From JAUVKA01 sp964465145 (GTDB lineage: Bacteria; Bacteroidota; Bacteroidia; Bacteroidales; UBA12481): a stretch of DNA of 64,000 nucleotides. Location of the stretch: contig CAYXJR010000011.1 in NCBI GenBank assembly GCA_964465145.1, positions 1 through 64,000 on the forward strand, read 5' to 3'. The notes under the pieces were generated by a model. That model saw only the letters and a program-made list of their open reading frames with translations, was not told the DNA's origin and did no database searches. Shown here piece after piece: positions 43,519 through 53,203 of this stretch (the stretch's first letter is position 1; each line of letters starts with the position of its first letter). The position numbers and the translations under genes were made by a program.

Positions 43519-45260
43519 TGAACAAAACAAAATTAATGAGTAATAAGATGATAAAGTCAAGTCTTTGGCTGTTTGTCACCGGAATCATAATCCTAAGTGG
43601 ACAGTATGTCTATGGCCAGGAAACAATTAATAAAGAGGTGCGTGTTGTCAAAGCCTATAACCCTACTATTTCCGATGCTTTTAAGGCTCGTTTTATTCCC
43701 GTAATAGACGATACTGTACAGGTTGAAACAAGGTTTAATTACTACATCGAACCAATAAAGCAACCCATAGAATTCAGGCTGAAATCATTGGAATCGGTTG
43801 GTATACGCCCTGAGAAAAGTCCTGAATTGAAACACTCATATGTAAGGGCCGGATTTGGTAACTACTGGACACCAATGGCTGAAATGGATATAAATACTAC
43901 TAATAACCAAAATACCAGCCTGGGTTTCAATATGAGTCACTTTTCTTCCCAGGGCAGGATTAAAATGGATGATGATAAAAAGGTGTATGCCGGATTTGCA
44001 GATAACCAGGTTAAAATGTATGGATCAAGGATTTTTCAACGCTCCACCCTGTCGGCCGATATGCATTTCAAGGAAGATCATCATTTTTTATACGGTTATA
44101 ATACTGATACCCTCAGCGATAACAGCCTGATTTCACCTATCAACCTTCGGGTTCTATCCAAAGATTCCCTGCCATTCCAGCAATTTTTAGTGGTGGGCTC
44201 AGCAATCCGACTAAAATCCGATGAAAAGAGCAGAAATGGATTTGAATATCGGCTGGATCTTAATTATGATTTCCTTCATAAGTTTTACCGTGATCTTGAT
44301 GTTAAAAACCCGGAAATGGAGCATGGTGCCGGACTCCGTTTTGCATTCAGCCAGGAATTGGATAAGATCACTTATGGAGCCGAAACAGAAGGACAATATT
44401 TTTATCGTATCCGGTCAACTGACTCATTGAGTAATATGCTTATTAATCTGGATCCCTGGATCGGCTTCAACTGGGAAATAATTAGTCTTAAAGCGGGCCC
44501 CAAGCTGGCACTTAATCGTTTCGACTCTTCCCCTTATTTTTTCCCCATGGTCAAGTTTGAGGTGAATATTACAAATACGGTGGTGCCCTATATTGGCTTG
44601 AATGGTTATTATGAGAATAATGACCTGATGAAAATAAAGATGGAAAATCCATATATAGTCGATAATCTGGACATTGATCCGACAATACACAAGTTTATCG
44701 CTTTTGGCGGGCTAAGAGGCAGGTTCCTTCCAAAAGCAGCATTCAATCTTTTTATTCAATGGGAGGATGTCCAGGATTGGCATTTCTATGTGCCCGATAA
44801 TAAAAATCCATTAAGGAACCGTTTTGATGTGGTTTATGATGATGGAAGTTTGCTGAGTATGGGAGGAGAAGTGGGTATTCATCCTTCAGAAAAGTTAGGA
44901 TTTATTCTCAAAGGGAACTATTATAAATACAATCTGGATTCCCTTGATTATGCCTGGCATAAGCCTGTTTGGGACATTAGTTTCACTACCCGTTTTACTT
45001 TCATGGAAAAGATAAGCTTGCAGGCCGACCTCTATCTTATCGGTACTCAGTTTGTACCGTCCGAAGATCTTGTCAAGTTTGGACCGGCACAGGAATTGAA
45101 CGGACTGATTGATATCAACCTGAGTGGGGAATACCGGATTAATCCAAATATGTCGGCATTTGCGCGCATAAACAATATAATATCAGACCGTTACTATGCC
45201 TGGCAGAATTATCCCATGCAAGGGTTGAACTTTTTATTGGGAATAAACTGGTCTTTTTAG
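43518..45260 (+). CDS. Outer-membrane beta-barrel protein coupled to the TPR gene
   Basis: A 580-residue exported protein. The N-terminus has a hydrophobic signal (about 14-33, LWLFVTGIIILSGQYVYGQ), then INKEVRVVKAYNPTISDA, an N-terminal motif that I recall in Bacteroidota barrel proteins often auto-named TonB-dependent receptor. No plug domain or TonB box is convincing. The rest is a run of amphipathic strands rich in Tyr and Phe, ending in NFLLGINWSF with a terminal Phe as the assembly signal. It starts within the TPR stop (TAATG). It is probably a structural barrel partner of the TPR protein. An alternative start at 43548 is possible. Confidence 0.78.
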   Translation: MNKTKLMSNKMIKSSLWLFVTGIIILSGQYVYGQETINKEVRVVKAYNPTISDAFKARFIPVIDDTVQVETRFNYYIEPIKQPIEFRLKSLESVGIRPEKSPELKHSYVRAGFGNYWTPMAEMDINTTNNQNTSLGFNMSHFSSQGRIKMDDDKKVYAGFADNQVKMYGSRIFQRSTLSADMHFKEDHHFLYGYNTDTLSDNSLISPINLRVLSKDSLPFQQFLVVGSAIRLKSDEKSRNGFEYRLDLNYDFLHKFYRDLDVKNPEMEHGAGLRFAFSQELDKITYGAETEGQYFYRIRSTDSLSNMLINLDPWIGFNWEIISLKAGPKLALNRFDSSPYFFPMVKFEVNITNTVVPYIGLNGYYENNDLMKIKMENPYIVDNLDIDPTIHKFIAFGGLRGRFLPKAAFNLFIQWEDVQDWHFYVPDNKNPLRNRFDVVYDDGSLLSMGGEVGIHPSEKLGFILKGNYYKYNLDSLDYAWHKPVWDISFTTRFTFMEKISLQADLYLIGTQFVPSEDLVKFGPAQELNGLIDINLSGEYRINPNMSAFARINNIISDRYYAWQNYPMQGLNFLLGINWSF

Positions 45261-45361
45261 ATGTAAAAATCACAATATCAATACTTTAGGACAGAGTTCA
45301 GGTGTTGATAAATTAACTGTTTCTTAACCCTGCTTTTGTAGCATAAAAGGAGGTATTTTCG

Positions 45362-45369
45362 TACCTTCG
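45362..45369 (+). promoter_or_regulatory. -7 promoter element TACCTTCG of gyrB
   Basis: One mismatch to TAnnTTTG, 45 bases before the gyrB ATG at 45415. The same variant is seen before the glycosyltransferase. Confidence 0.5.
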
Positions 45370-45414
45370 TTTGGTTTAATCGAGCAGAAAAAAAATCAAT
45401 ATAAATATTTGAAT

Positions 45415-47397
45415 ATGAGTGAGATAAGAAATGGTGCTAATGGCAGCGGAAATGGCAGTGGAAATGGAAATGGATATTCAGCTGACAGCATCCAGGTTCT
45501 GGAAGGATTGGAAGCGGTTAGGAAGCGCCCTGCAATGTACATCGGTGACATAGCCGAAAGAGGGTTGCATCACCTTGTCTATGAAGTGGTTGATAATTCA
45601 ATTGATGAGGCATTAGGAGGCTATTGCAAGAATATCGAAGTAATGATCCATGAGGATGGAGGGATTACCGTTATTGACGATGGACGGGGAATACCCGTTG
45701 ATTATCATGAAAAAGAAGGAAAATCTGCATTGGAAGTGGTAATGACCTTACTCCATGCAGGTGGGAAATTTAATAAAGAATCATATAAGGTTTCGGGTGG
45801 TCTCCATGGTGTTGGGGTTTCTTGTGTGAATGCCCTTTCAGAATATTTACGGGCTGAGGTTTATCGTGACGGGCTGGTTTATGAGCAGGAGTATGAAAAG
45901 GGAAAGCCTCTTGGTGAAATAAGGCAAACTGGCACTACTGAAAAGACGGGTACGAAGATCTATTTTCGACCAGACCGGGGGATTTTTACTACCACTGATT
46001 ATAATTATCGCACTCTGGCAAATAGGCTCCGTGAACTATCTTTCCTGAACAAGAAGCTGCGTTTAAGTTTGACCGATTATCGCCTGAAAAAAGATGATGG
46101 CGGAAGTCCAGAGGAAGTTTTCTACTCGACAGAAGGCTTGAAGGAATATGTGGAATACCTGGATGAAAGCAGGGAGAAGCTTATCGATGAAGTGATCTGT
46201 ATTGAGACGGAAAAAAACGAAATACCGGTTGAAATTGCTTTGCAATACAATACCTCCTTTAACGAGAATGTACACACATATGTCAACAATATTAACACTA
46301 TTGAAGGGGGAACCCACCTTTTAGGTTTTCGCAGGGGTTTAACGCGTACACTGAAAAGATATGCAGAAGATTCTGGTATGTTGGCCAAGTTGAAATTTGA
46401 CATTAGCGGGGATGATTTCCGGGAGGGCTTGACTGCCGTTCTTTCAATTAAGGTGCAAGAACCCCAATTCGAGGGGCAAACAAAAACAAAACTGGGTAAT
46501 TCTGATGTTAGCGGATCGGTTGATCAGGCAATCAGCGAGATGCTAAAAAATTATCTCGAAGAGCATCCCAAAGATGCAAGACAGATTGTGAATAAGGTCA
46601 TTTTGGCTGCTACAGCCCGTCACGCTGCCCGCAAGGCTCGTGAACTTGTCCAAAGGAAAACAGTTCTGGGTGGAGCTGGTCTTCCAGGTAAGCTGGCTGA
46701 TTGTAGTGAAAGAGATCCTGAGAAGTGTGAAGTATTTCTGGTGGAGGGGGACTCAGCTGGTGGCACTGCAAAGCAGGGCCGTGACAGGGCTTTCCAGGCA
46801 ATCATGCCTTTGCGGGGAAAGATTCTCAACGTTGAGAAAGCCATGCAGCATAAGATTTTCGACAATGATGAGATCAAGAATATTTATACTGCTCTGGGAG
46901 TTACGGTAGGTACTGAGGAAGACAGCAAGGAAGTGAACCTGCAGAAAATACGTTATCATAAGGTAGTTATCATGTGTGATGCGGATGTGGACGGAAGCCA
47001 TATAACTACTTTAATAATGACTTTCTTTTTTCGTTACCTCAAACCTGTTATCGAAAGAGGATACCTGTATATTGCCACTCCGCCACTTTACCTACTCAAA
47101 AAAGGAAAGCAGGAGCGGTACTGTTGGAATGATATGCAACGCGATCAGGCGACCATGGAGCTTGGAGGAGGGAAAGACATGGGCGTGCATATCCAGAGAT
47201 ATAAGGGTCTTGGGGAGATGAATGCCCAGCAACTATGGGACACAACTATGAATCCTGAAGAACGCACACTCCGCCAGGTTACCATCCTCAATGCTGCCGA
47301 GGCCGACCATACATTCTCTATGCTTATGGGTGATGAGGTGGGCCCCCGCAGGGAGTTCATCGAGGAGAATGCAACCTACGCGAATATTGATGCATAG
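45415..47397 (+). CDS. gyrB: DNA gyrase subunit B
   Basis: A 660-residue ATPase subunit of DNA gyrase. After a Gly/Asn-rich start (NGANGSGNGSGNGNG) come GLEAVRKRPAMYIGD, EVVDNSIDEALGG (ATP site), VIDDGRGIPVD, GLHGVGVSCVNAL, and the TOPRIM motifs VEGDSAGGTAKQGRDR and CDADVDGSHI. The C-terminus has QRYKGLGEMN and ends near TANIDA. This length is normal for GyrB without the enterobacterial insert. ParE is possible, but the IQRYKGLGEMNAQQLW form fits GyrB. The start is the ATG at 45415 rather than a TTG six bases earlier. Confidence 0.93.
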   Translation: MSEIRNGANGSGNGSGNGNGYSADSIQVLEGLEAVRKRPAMYIGDIAERGLHHLVYEVVDNSIDEALGGYCKNIEVMIHEDGGITVIDDGRGIPVDYHEKEGKSALEVVMTLLHAGGKFNKESYKVSGGLHGVGVSCVNALSEYLRAEVYRDGLVYEQEYEKGKPLGEIRQTGTTEKTGTKIYFRPDRGIFTTTDYNYRTLANRLRELSFLNKKLRLSLTDYRLKKDDGGSPEEVFYSTEGLKEYVEYLDESREKLIDEVICIETEKNEIPVEIALQYNTSFNENVHTYVNNINTIEGGTHLLGFRRGLTRTLKRYAEDSGMLAKLKFDISGDDFREGLTAVLSIKVQEPQFEGQTKTKLGNSDVSGSVDQAISEMLKNYLEEHPKDARQIVNKVILAATARHAARKARELVQRKTVLGGAGLPGKLADCSERDPEKCEVFLVEGDSAGGTAKQGRDRAFQAIMPLRGKILNVEKAMQHKIFDNDEIKNIYTALGVTVGTEEDSKEVNLQKIRYHKVVIMCDADVDGSHITTLIMTFFFRYLKPVIERGYLYIATPPLYLLKKGKQERYCWNDMQRDQATMELGGGKDMGVHIQRYKGLGEMNAQQLWDTTMNPEERTLRQVTILNAAEADHTFSMLMGDEVGPRREFIEENATYANIDA

Positions 47398-47486
47398 CTT
47401 TCGTAAGGATTGCCCAAGCTTACCTAAGGACCATTGCTCGGTTGAGTATGAGGTTCTTTCTGAATAACTTGATTGAATTGGAAAAA

Positions 47487-49649
47487 ATGAAAAACTTACT
47501 AATGCTTTTTGTGCTTGTGCTATTCGCAGATTTTTCATTTGCGCAAACAATACACCATAACTTAACGGTAGATGTGAACATTCAATCCAACACAATTGAT
47601 GTTATTGACACAATTTGGCTGCCGCAAGGGATCAATAATTCAGAAGAATCAATTTTCTATTTGAATAATAATTTAAAGCTAAAGTCATTGGATAATGAGA
47701 TTGAAATTATCGATTTTGACACTGAAGATGTTGATAGCAGCAGAGCGGTTACATTAAAAAAATACAGTTTTAAATATCCTGAAACTGAAAATAAATTCGT
47801 GATAATACCCATTCAATATAATGGAATAATTAAGCATGAAATTGTTGAAGGAGCAGCTGAGTACGCTCGTGGATTTAGTGAAACCAGCGGAATCGTTTTT
47901 GAAAAAGGCGTTTATCTTGCTGGCTCAAGCTATTGGATCCCTTCGTTTGAAATATCAGAAATGTCATCTTTTGAGTTGACTGTTAATATTGATAAGGATT
48001 GGAATGTTGTATCCCAGGGAAAGAGAGTGAAAAACGAGCTCGTGGATAGTAGGATGATGATAAAATATGTATCAGCCATTCCAATGGATGAAATTTATCT
48101 TATTGCTGCAAAATGGACAGAGTATTCACAACAGCATGAAAATGTTTTGGTACAAGCATTTTTACGTACCCCCGACGAAGAATTAGCAAAGCAATACTTA
48201 AATGTAACAGCTGACTATATCCGACTTTATCAGGATTTGATAGGCGATTATCCTTACGCGAAATTTGCTTTGGTAGAGAATTTTTGGGAGACGGGTTATG
48301 GTATGCCTTCTTTTACTCTGCTGGGCGAGAAAGTAATCAGATTTCCCTGGATACTTCATTCATCTTATCCTCACGAACTTTTGCATAATTACTGGGGTAA
48401 TGGCGTGTTTGTAGATTATGAAACCGGAAATTGGTGCGAGGGAATTACTGTTTACATGGCTGACCACCTGATTCAAGAAAAGCAAGGATTGGCTGTTGAA
48501 TATCGCCGTAATAATTTGCAAAAATATACGGATTACGTAAACAAGGAAAATGACTTTCCTGTGTCGGAGTTCAAATCCAGGCATAATTCGGCTGAAGAGG
48601 CAGTAGGCTATGGTAAAAGCATGATGTTTAATGAAATGTTGCGTTACAGAGTTGGGGACGAGAATTTTAAAAAGTCATACGCCAGGTTTTACAATAATAA
48701 TAAGTTCACAAAGGCTTCTTTTGGCGATATCAGAAAAAGTTTCGAGGAAGTTACCGGCGAAAATCTTTATGAGTTTTTTGAACAATGGTTAAGCAGAAAA
48801 GGTGCCCCAACTTTAGAGCTCTCTGATGTCTCAGTTATAGAAGAAACTGGTAAGTTTACAGCAAGATTTAAGTTGTCACAAATTCAAAATGAGGATGTTT
48901 TTGATTTGCTAATACCCGTTGCTTCATACCTGGAAGGTGAAACCGATGTGAATGTTGAAGATATAAACTTCAATAAACGAGAAGAGTATTTTACATTGAC
49001 ATTTGATAAAAGACCCTTAAAAATTGAAATAGATCCTCAGTTCAATGTTTTTAGGAGATTGGCCAGGAAAGAAGTTCCAACCAGTTTTTCGCAAATGATG
49101 GGAAGCAGTAATGGAATTATCATTCTTCCAAAGAAAAGTGAGAACCTAAAAGAATACGAAGATCTTGCTAATTTGTGGGCTCAAACTCAACAGGCACAGG
49201 GAAAAATTTTAGAAATTGTTTATGACTCGGAAATTGAATCGTTGCCAGACGATAAAACAGCTTGGATTTTAGGTTTTGAAAATAGTTTTGCCGAAACAGT
49301 TCAAATATCAAAAGAGTACAACGAGTATTTCTCTGCAGACGTAATTGCAAAAATCAAAACTGCAAGGGAATCCGGTTCGCTGGTTTACACAATATCGAAT
49401 CCAAATAATGAAGAATTGACTCTTGGCTTTTTAGCAACCAATAATCCTGGAGCAATCAAGAACTTAGCCCGAAAAATAATGCATTATGGAAAATATGGAT
49501 ACTTGGCATTTGAAGGAGACGATGCCACCAACACTTTGTCCGGAACATTTCCAATAATTGATTCGCCCCTGGTTCGTAGGTTTACTTATGATGGTGAAAC
49601 TCCTGAAATCACAGCTAAAATTAAGGTGAGGAAAGCTTTAGCCTACTAA
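47487..49649 (+). CDS. M1-family metallopeptidase-like exported protein
   Basis: A 720-residue protein from the ATG at 47487, with a signal peptide (LLMLFVLVLFADFSFAQ). The zinc site HELLHNYWGN, with the third ligand Glu in GNWCEGITVYMADHL 18 residues on, is that of M1 (gluzincin) aminopeptidases. The exopeptidase GAMEN motif is replaced by GYGMPSFTLL, so activity on N-termini is uncertain. A C-terminal region (about 545-720) is not typical of M1. It looks AT-richer than gyrB and has no clear TAnnTTTG promoter, so it may have been acquired or may have weak expression. Confidence 0.85.
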   Translation: MKNLLMLFVLVLFADFSFAQTIHHNLTVDVNIQSNTIDVIDTIWLPQGINNSEESIFYLNNNLKLKSLDNEIEIIDFDTEDVDSSRAVTLKKYSFKYPETENKFVIIPIQYNGIIKHEIVEGAAEYARGFSETSGIVFEKGVYLAGSSYWIPSFEISEMSSFELTVNIDKDWNVVSQGKRVKNELVDSRMMIKYVSAIPMDEIYLIAAKWTEYSQQHENVLVQAFLRTPDEELAKQYLNVTADYIRLYQDLIGDYPYAKFALVENFWETGYGMPSFTLLGEKVIRFPWILHSSYPHELLHNYWGNGVFVDYETGNWCEGITVYMADHLIQEKQGLAVEYRRNNLQKYTDYVNKENDFPVSEFKSRHNSAEEAVGYGKSMMFNEMLRYRVGDENFKKSYARFYNNNKFTKASFGDIRKSFEEVTGENLYEFFEQWLSRKGAPTLELSDVSVIEETGKFTARFKLSQIQNEDVFDLLIPVASYLEGETDVNVEDINFNKREEYFTLTFDKRPLKIEIDPQFNVFRRLARKEVPTSFSQMMGSSNGIIILPKKSENLKEYEDLANLWAQTQQAQGKILEIVYDSEIESLPDDKTAWILGFENSFAETVQISKEYNEYFSADVIAKIKTARESGSLVYTISNPNNEELTLGFLATNNPGAIKNLARKIMHYGKYGYLAFEGDDATNTLSGTFPIIDSPLVRRFTYDGETPEITAKIKVRKALAY

Positions 49650-49657
49650 AATCTTTG

Positions 49658-50449
49658 TTAAAACTTTAGAATACCTTCAAAAACCTGCTTAGCAGGTCCT
49701 TCCAGGAAAATGTTGCAGAATTTACCGGAGCTTAGGTGTTCAAAGGTCACCTTTAATTGACCTCCGGGTACCTTGCAGGTGAAGCTTGTTTGTTTCTTGT
49801 TGGTTTCCAAATAAGTGGCGATGGCAGAGGCAACGGCTCCGGTACCGCAGGAAAGGGTTTCATTCTCGACCCCACGCTCATATGTCCTCATTTTAATAGT
49901 GTTTCCCACAAGCTGCACGAAATTTACATTAGTGCCTTCAGGAGAAAATTCCGGACTATGGCGATACATGCGTCCTTCTTCAACCATGTTCACTTTGTCT
50001 ACATCATCTATGAAAACAATTAAATGGGGGACCCCGGTATTAAGAAAATAATGTTTATCAGCTTTCTTGAATTCTTTGACATCAATCATTTTGATCTGAT
50101 ATTTATCCTCTCCCAAAACACGGCCTGCATGAATACCATCATAGGCCATGAAGCTGGTCTTTTCAGCAATAATTCCCAGCTGATATGCAAAACCAATCAT
50201 ACACCTAGCCCCATTTCCACACATCTCGGCTTCTATACCATCGGCGTTGAAATACATCATTTTGAAATCAAGATCAGGGTGATTCATAAGGATCATTAAT
50301 CCATCTGCTCCAATGCCAAAATGCCTGTCGCATAGCTTTTTGATGATTTCTTCTGAAAGATTACCAAATTGCTTGGTCCGCCCATCCAGGATTATGAAAT
50401 CATTTCCTGTTCCCTGCCATTTAGAAAAATGAATATCTGTCATTTCCAT
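49658..50449 (-). CDS. dapF: Diaminopimelate epimerase
   Basis: A 263-residue cofactor-independent epimerase converting LL- to meso-diaminopimelate for lysine and peptidoglycan. KWQGTGNDFIILDGR opens the fold; the two catalytic cysteines are in AEMCGNGARCM and ETLSCGTGAVASA. The start is the ATG at 50449, with another ATG two codons later. It is encoded alone, nine bases from the convergent peptidase stop. Confidence 0.95.
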   Translation of the reverse strand: MEMTDIHFSKWQGTGNDFIILDGRTKQFGNLSEEIIKKLCDRHFGIGADGLMILMNHPDLDFKMMYFNADGIEAEMCGNGARCMIGFAYQLGIIAEKTSFMAYDGIHAGRVLGEDKYQIKMIDVKEFKKADKHYFLNTGVPHLIVFIDDVDKVNMVEEGRMYRHSPEFSPEGTNVNFVQLVGNTIKMRTYERGVENETLSCGTGAVASAIATYLETNKKQTSFTCKVPGGQLKVTFEHLSSGKFCNIFLEGPAKQVFEGILKF

Positions 50450-50594
50450 TCAAATAAAAGTAAAAATACCAAATATTTATTCCTTTGCGAAAATTTCAAA
50501 ATTCTGAAAGAATGGCAGGTTTTCATAAACATTTGGCATTAACCAGGCACACCTATGTTAACGTGTGTTATCCCTTACCGATTTTGATTTAAGG

Positions 50595-50638
50595 AGTGTT
50601 AAACTTTTGCCAACTTAAGTAACACTTATGTACCTTCA
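50595..50638 (+). promoter_or_regulatory. degQ promoter with an inverted repeat around the -33 region
   Basis: A -7 element TACCTTCA lies at 50631-50638. Upstream, AGTGTTA (50595-50601) and TAACACT (50620-50626) form a 7-bp inverted repeat with an 18-base spacer that contains the TTTTG of the -33 region. The layout would let a dimeric regulator or RNA polymerase cover the same site. The rest of the 267-base gap (50450-50716) shows no gene. Confidence 0.4.
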
Positions 50639-50716
50639 TACGTTTCATTGCTTTAGAGGCACAGATTTTGAGTTAAAGAAATATATTAACGGAGTTTTAA
50701 ATAAAAGAATCAAGTC

Positions 50717-52192
50717 ATGAATGGGAAAAAAATTGCAGGAATTTTGTTGATTGCTTTTGTCGGCAGTATCATTGGTGTTTTTACTTTCAGCCTGTTGGTA
50801 AAGCCTGAGGTTAAGCTGGTACAATCCACTCAGCCAGCTCAGGTTCAATTTACAGGTTTACCTTCAGGAGGTTTTGATGGCGCTGATTTTCGGATGGCAG
50901 CGGAGCAATCCGTGCATGCTGTTGTGCATGTAACCTCTAAGAAATTCCTTGAACAGAACCAGTACAACAATATGTGGGATTTGCTCCGTGACGAGCCAAG
51001 CGGGAGCAGAAAAGTACCACAAACAGGCTATGGCTCTGGTGTTATTATATCACCTGAGGGATATATTGTCACGAATAATCATGTAATTGAGGGATTTGAG
51101 GAGTTCCAGGTCAAGTTGAATGACGGGAGGGTTTTGGAAGCCAAGTTGGTTGGGACGGATCCCAATACTGATGTGGCTGTTTTGGAAGTAAAAGAACATG
51201 ACCTTCCTTACATGTCATTTGGCAGCTCTGATGACCTTCACCTTGGCGACTGGGTTTTAGCAGTAGGTAATCCTTATAATCTTTATTCTACAGTTACTGC
51301 CGGTATTGTAAGTGCCAGGTCCAGGGATATTAACATTATTGGCAGCAATAATAATCCGTACGAAATGGTTGACAGGGAGCGTGTACAAAATGCTGTAGAA
51401 TCATTCATACAAACTGATGCTGCTGTCAATCCAGGTAACAGTGGTGGGGCACTGGTGAACCTGAAAGGAGAATTAGTTGGCATTAACTCAGCTATTGAAT
51501 CCCGCACCGGTTCTTTTTCCGGCTACTCGTTTGCCATCCCAGCGATAATTGTGAAAAAGGTGGTTGATGACATTATAGAGTTTGGTGCAGTACAAAGGGC
51601 GGCTCTCGGGGTTACCATTATAACTGTCGATGCTGAAATGGCCGCAAAGGAAAATTTGGATGTAAACCAGGGCATATTCGTGGATAATCTTACCGAAGAT
51701 GGAGGGGCGAATGCTGCAGGAATTAAAAAGGGTGACGTTATTGTGGCTATCAATGGCAAAGAGGTAACCAGTTCTCCGGCACTACAGGAGCAACTAAGCC
51801 GCTTCCGGCCCAACGACCAGGTTAATATTGAAGTGGATAGGGGTGGAGTACGGAAAGATTTTCTGGTGACATTGAGTGCACATGACTCTAATGCCAACAT
51901 GGTTGGGTCTGCTGAGTTCTGGGCGATCATTGGGGCCGATCTGGAAAAGTTGGATGACAAGGAGTTGGAAAGATACGATCTCCGCAATGGAGTCAGGGTT
52001 ATTAAAATGCATGATGGACAGTTTAAAGAGGCTGGTATGCCAGAAGGATTTATCATAACCAGGATAAACAGAGCCACCGTCAGGGATGTTAAAGATGTTA
52101 GGAATTATATCGAACGGGTAGAACGGGGGGGAGTTTTTATCGAAGGGGTTCTTCCAAATGGCAAATACGAGTTCTTTACTTTTAAGAAATAG
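50717..52192 (+). CDS. DegQ/DegP (HtrA) family serine endoprotease
   Basis: A 491-residue periplasmic protease and chaperone. A signal anchor at residues 5-27 precedes a trypsin-like domain with the catalytic His in VTNNHVIEG, Asp in NTDVAVLEV and Ser in NPGNSGGALVN. Two PDZ domains follow (about 285-385, with GIKKGDVIVAINGKEV; and about 410-485, with PEGFIITRINRATV). It removes misfolded envelope proteins. A weak promoter with an inverted repeat precedes it and a hairpin terminator follows. Confidence 0.93.
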   Translation: MNGKKIAGILLIAFVGSIIGVFTFSLLVKPEVKLVQSTQPAQVQFTGLPSGGFDGADFRMAAEQSVHAVVHVTSKKFLEQNQYNNMWDLLRDEPSGSRKVPQTGYGSGVIISPEGYIVTNNHVIEGFEEFQVKLNDGRVLEAKLVGTDPNTDVAVLEVKEHDLPYMSFGSSDDLHLGDWVLAVGNPYNLYSTVTAGIVSARSRDINIIGSNNNPYEMVDRERVQNAVESFIQTDAAVNPGNSGGALVNLKGELVGINSAIESRTGSFSGYSFAIPAIIVKKVVDDIIEFGAVQRAALGVTIITVDAEMAAKENLDVNQGIFVDNLTEDGGANAAGIKKGDVIVAINGKEVTSSPALQEQLSRFRPNDQVNIEVDRGGVRKDFLVTLSAHDSNANMVGSAEFWAIIGADLEKLDDKELERYDLRNGVRVIKMHDGQFKEAGMPEGFIITRINRATVRDVKDVRNYIERVERGGVFIEGVLPNGKYEFFTFKK

Positions 52193-52210
52193 AAAATATT
52201 ATTGTATGTG

Positions 52211-52245
52211 AAAGCTTGGAGAGTGTGAATTCCCGGGCTTTTTTA
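52211..52245 (+). terminator. Rho-independent terminator after degQ
   Basis: AAAGCTTGG pairs with CCGGGCTTT (52233-52241, two G-U pairs) with a 13-base loop, followed by TTTTATT. Confidence 0.7.
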
Positions 52246-52284
52246 TTAAAAAAATTATTTAATCCACATTTATCGAAACAATTC

Positions 52285-52315
52285 TTGGCTGCAGTGCGTT
52301 GAAGGTCTATATTTG
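52285..52315 (+). promoter_or_regulatory. rpoD promoter (TTG, TATATTTG)
   Basis: TTG at 52285-52287 and TATATTTG at 52308-52315, 20 bases apart, with the ATG 27 bases further on. Confidence 0.7.
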
Positions 52316-52342
52316 CACAAATTTTTCGGAAGAAGTAATTTT

Positions 52343-53203
52343 ATGAGGCAATTAAAGATCACCAAATCTATTACCAACAGGGAGAGTGCGTCGCTCGACA
52401 AATATTTGCAGGAAATTGGTAAGGAAGAACTCATCACAGTAGAAGAAGAAGTTGAATTAGCACAGCGGATCAAGAAAGGTGATCAAGAAGCCCTGGAAAA
52501 ACTCACCAAGGCCAATCTTCGTTTTGTTGTTTCAGTGGCTAAGCAGTATCAGAATCAGGGTCTTACTTTGCCAGACCTGATCAATGAAGGTAATCTCGGA
52601 CTGATAAAAGCAGCCGAGAAGTTTGATGAAACACGTGGATTCAAGTTCATCTCATATGCAGTTTGGTGGATTAGGCAATCTATTTTGCAGGCACTGGCTG
52701 AGCAGTCAAGAATTGTTCGTTTACCACTAAACCAAGTAGGTTCACTTAACAAGATTAATAAGGCATTATCGCGTTTTGAGCAAGAAAATGAACGTAAACC
52801 GTCTACCGAAGAATTAGCCAAGGTATTGGATCTACCTACAGAAAAAGTTTCTGATACACTTAGGGTTTCAGGCCGGCATATCTCAGTAGACGCTCCTTTT
52901 GTTGAGGGGGAAGCCAATTCCTTGCTTGACGTACTTATCAATAATGACTCACCGAATGCCGACCGGGCCCTGATGAATGAATCTCTCAGTCGTGAGATTG
53001 ACAGGGCTCTCAGCACCCTTACTGAAAGGGAGAGAGATATTATCAAGCTTTTTTTTGGTATTGGTTGCCAGGAGATGACTCTGGAAGAGATCGGCGAGAA
53101 ATTTGGCCTGACCCGTGAACGGGTTCGCCAGATCAAGGAGAAAGCGATCAGGAGGTTACGACATACCTCGAGAAGTAAATTACTAAAGACCTTCCTTGGT
53201 TAA
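52343..53203 (+). CDS. rpoD: RNA polymerase primary sigma factor RpoD/SigA
   Basis: A 286-residue sigma-70 factor lacking region 1.1, the normal short form in Bacteroidota. It starts MRQLKITKSITNRESASLDKYL, as its relatives do. Region 2 has FISYAVWWIRQSILQAL, region 3 follows, and region 4 has TLEEIGEKFGLTRERVRQIKEKAIRRLR. It recognises the TAnnTTTG promoters seen across the window. I use the ATG at 52343 and not the frame's earlier ATG at 52313. Its TAA shares TTAA with the uvrB stop. Confidence 0.95.
   Translation: MRQLKITKSITNRESASLDKYLQEIGKEELITVEEEVELAQRIKKGDQEALEKLTKANLRFVVSVAKQYQNQGLTLPDLINEGNLGLIKAAEKFDETRGFKFISYAVWWIRQSILQALAEQSRIVRLPLNQVGSLNKINKALSRFEQENERKPSTEELAKVLDLPTEKVSDTLRVSGRHISVDAPFVEGEANSLLDVLINNDSPNADRALMNESLSREIDRALSTLTERERDIIKLFFGIGCQEMTLEEIGEKFGLTRERVRQIKEKAIRRLRHTSRSKLLKTFLG

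Noticed and set aside
43518..45260. True TonB-dependent receptor
   Set aside because: 580 residues is short, and no plug domain or TonB box could be found; it is called a barrel protein instead.
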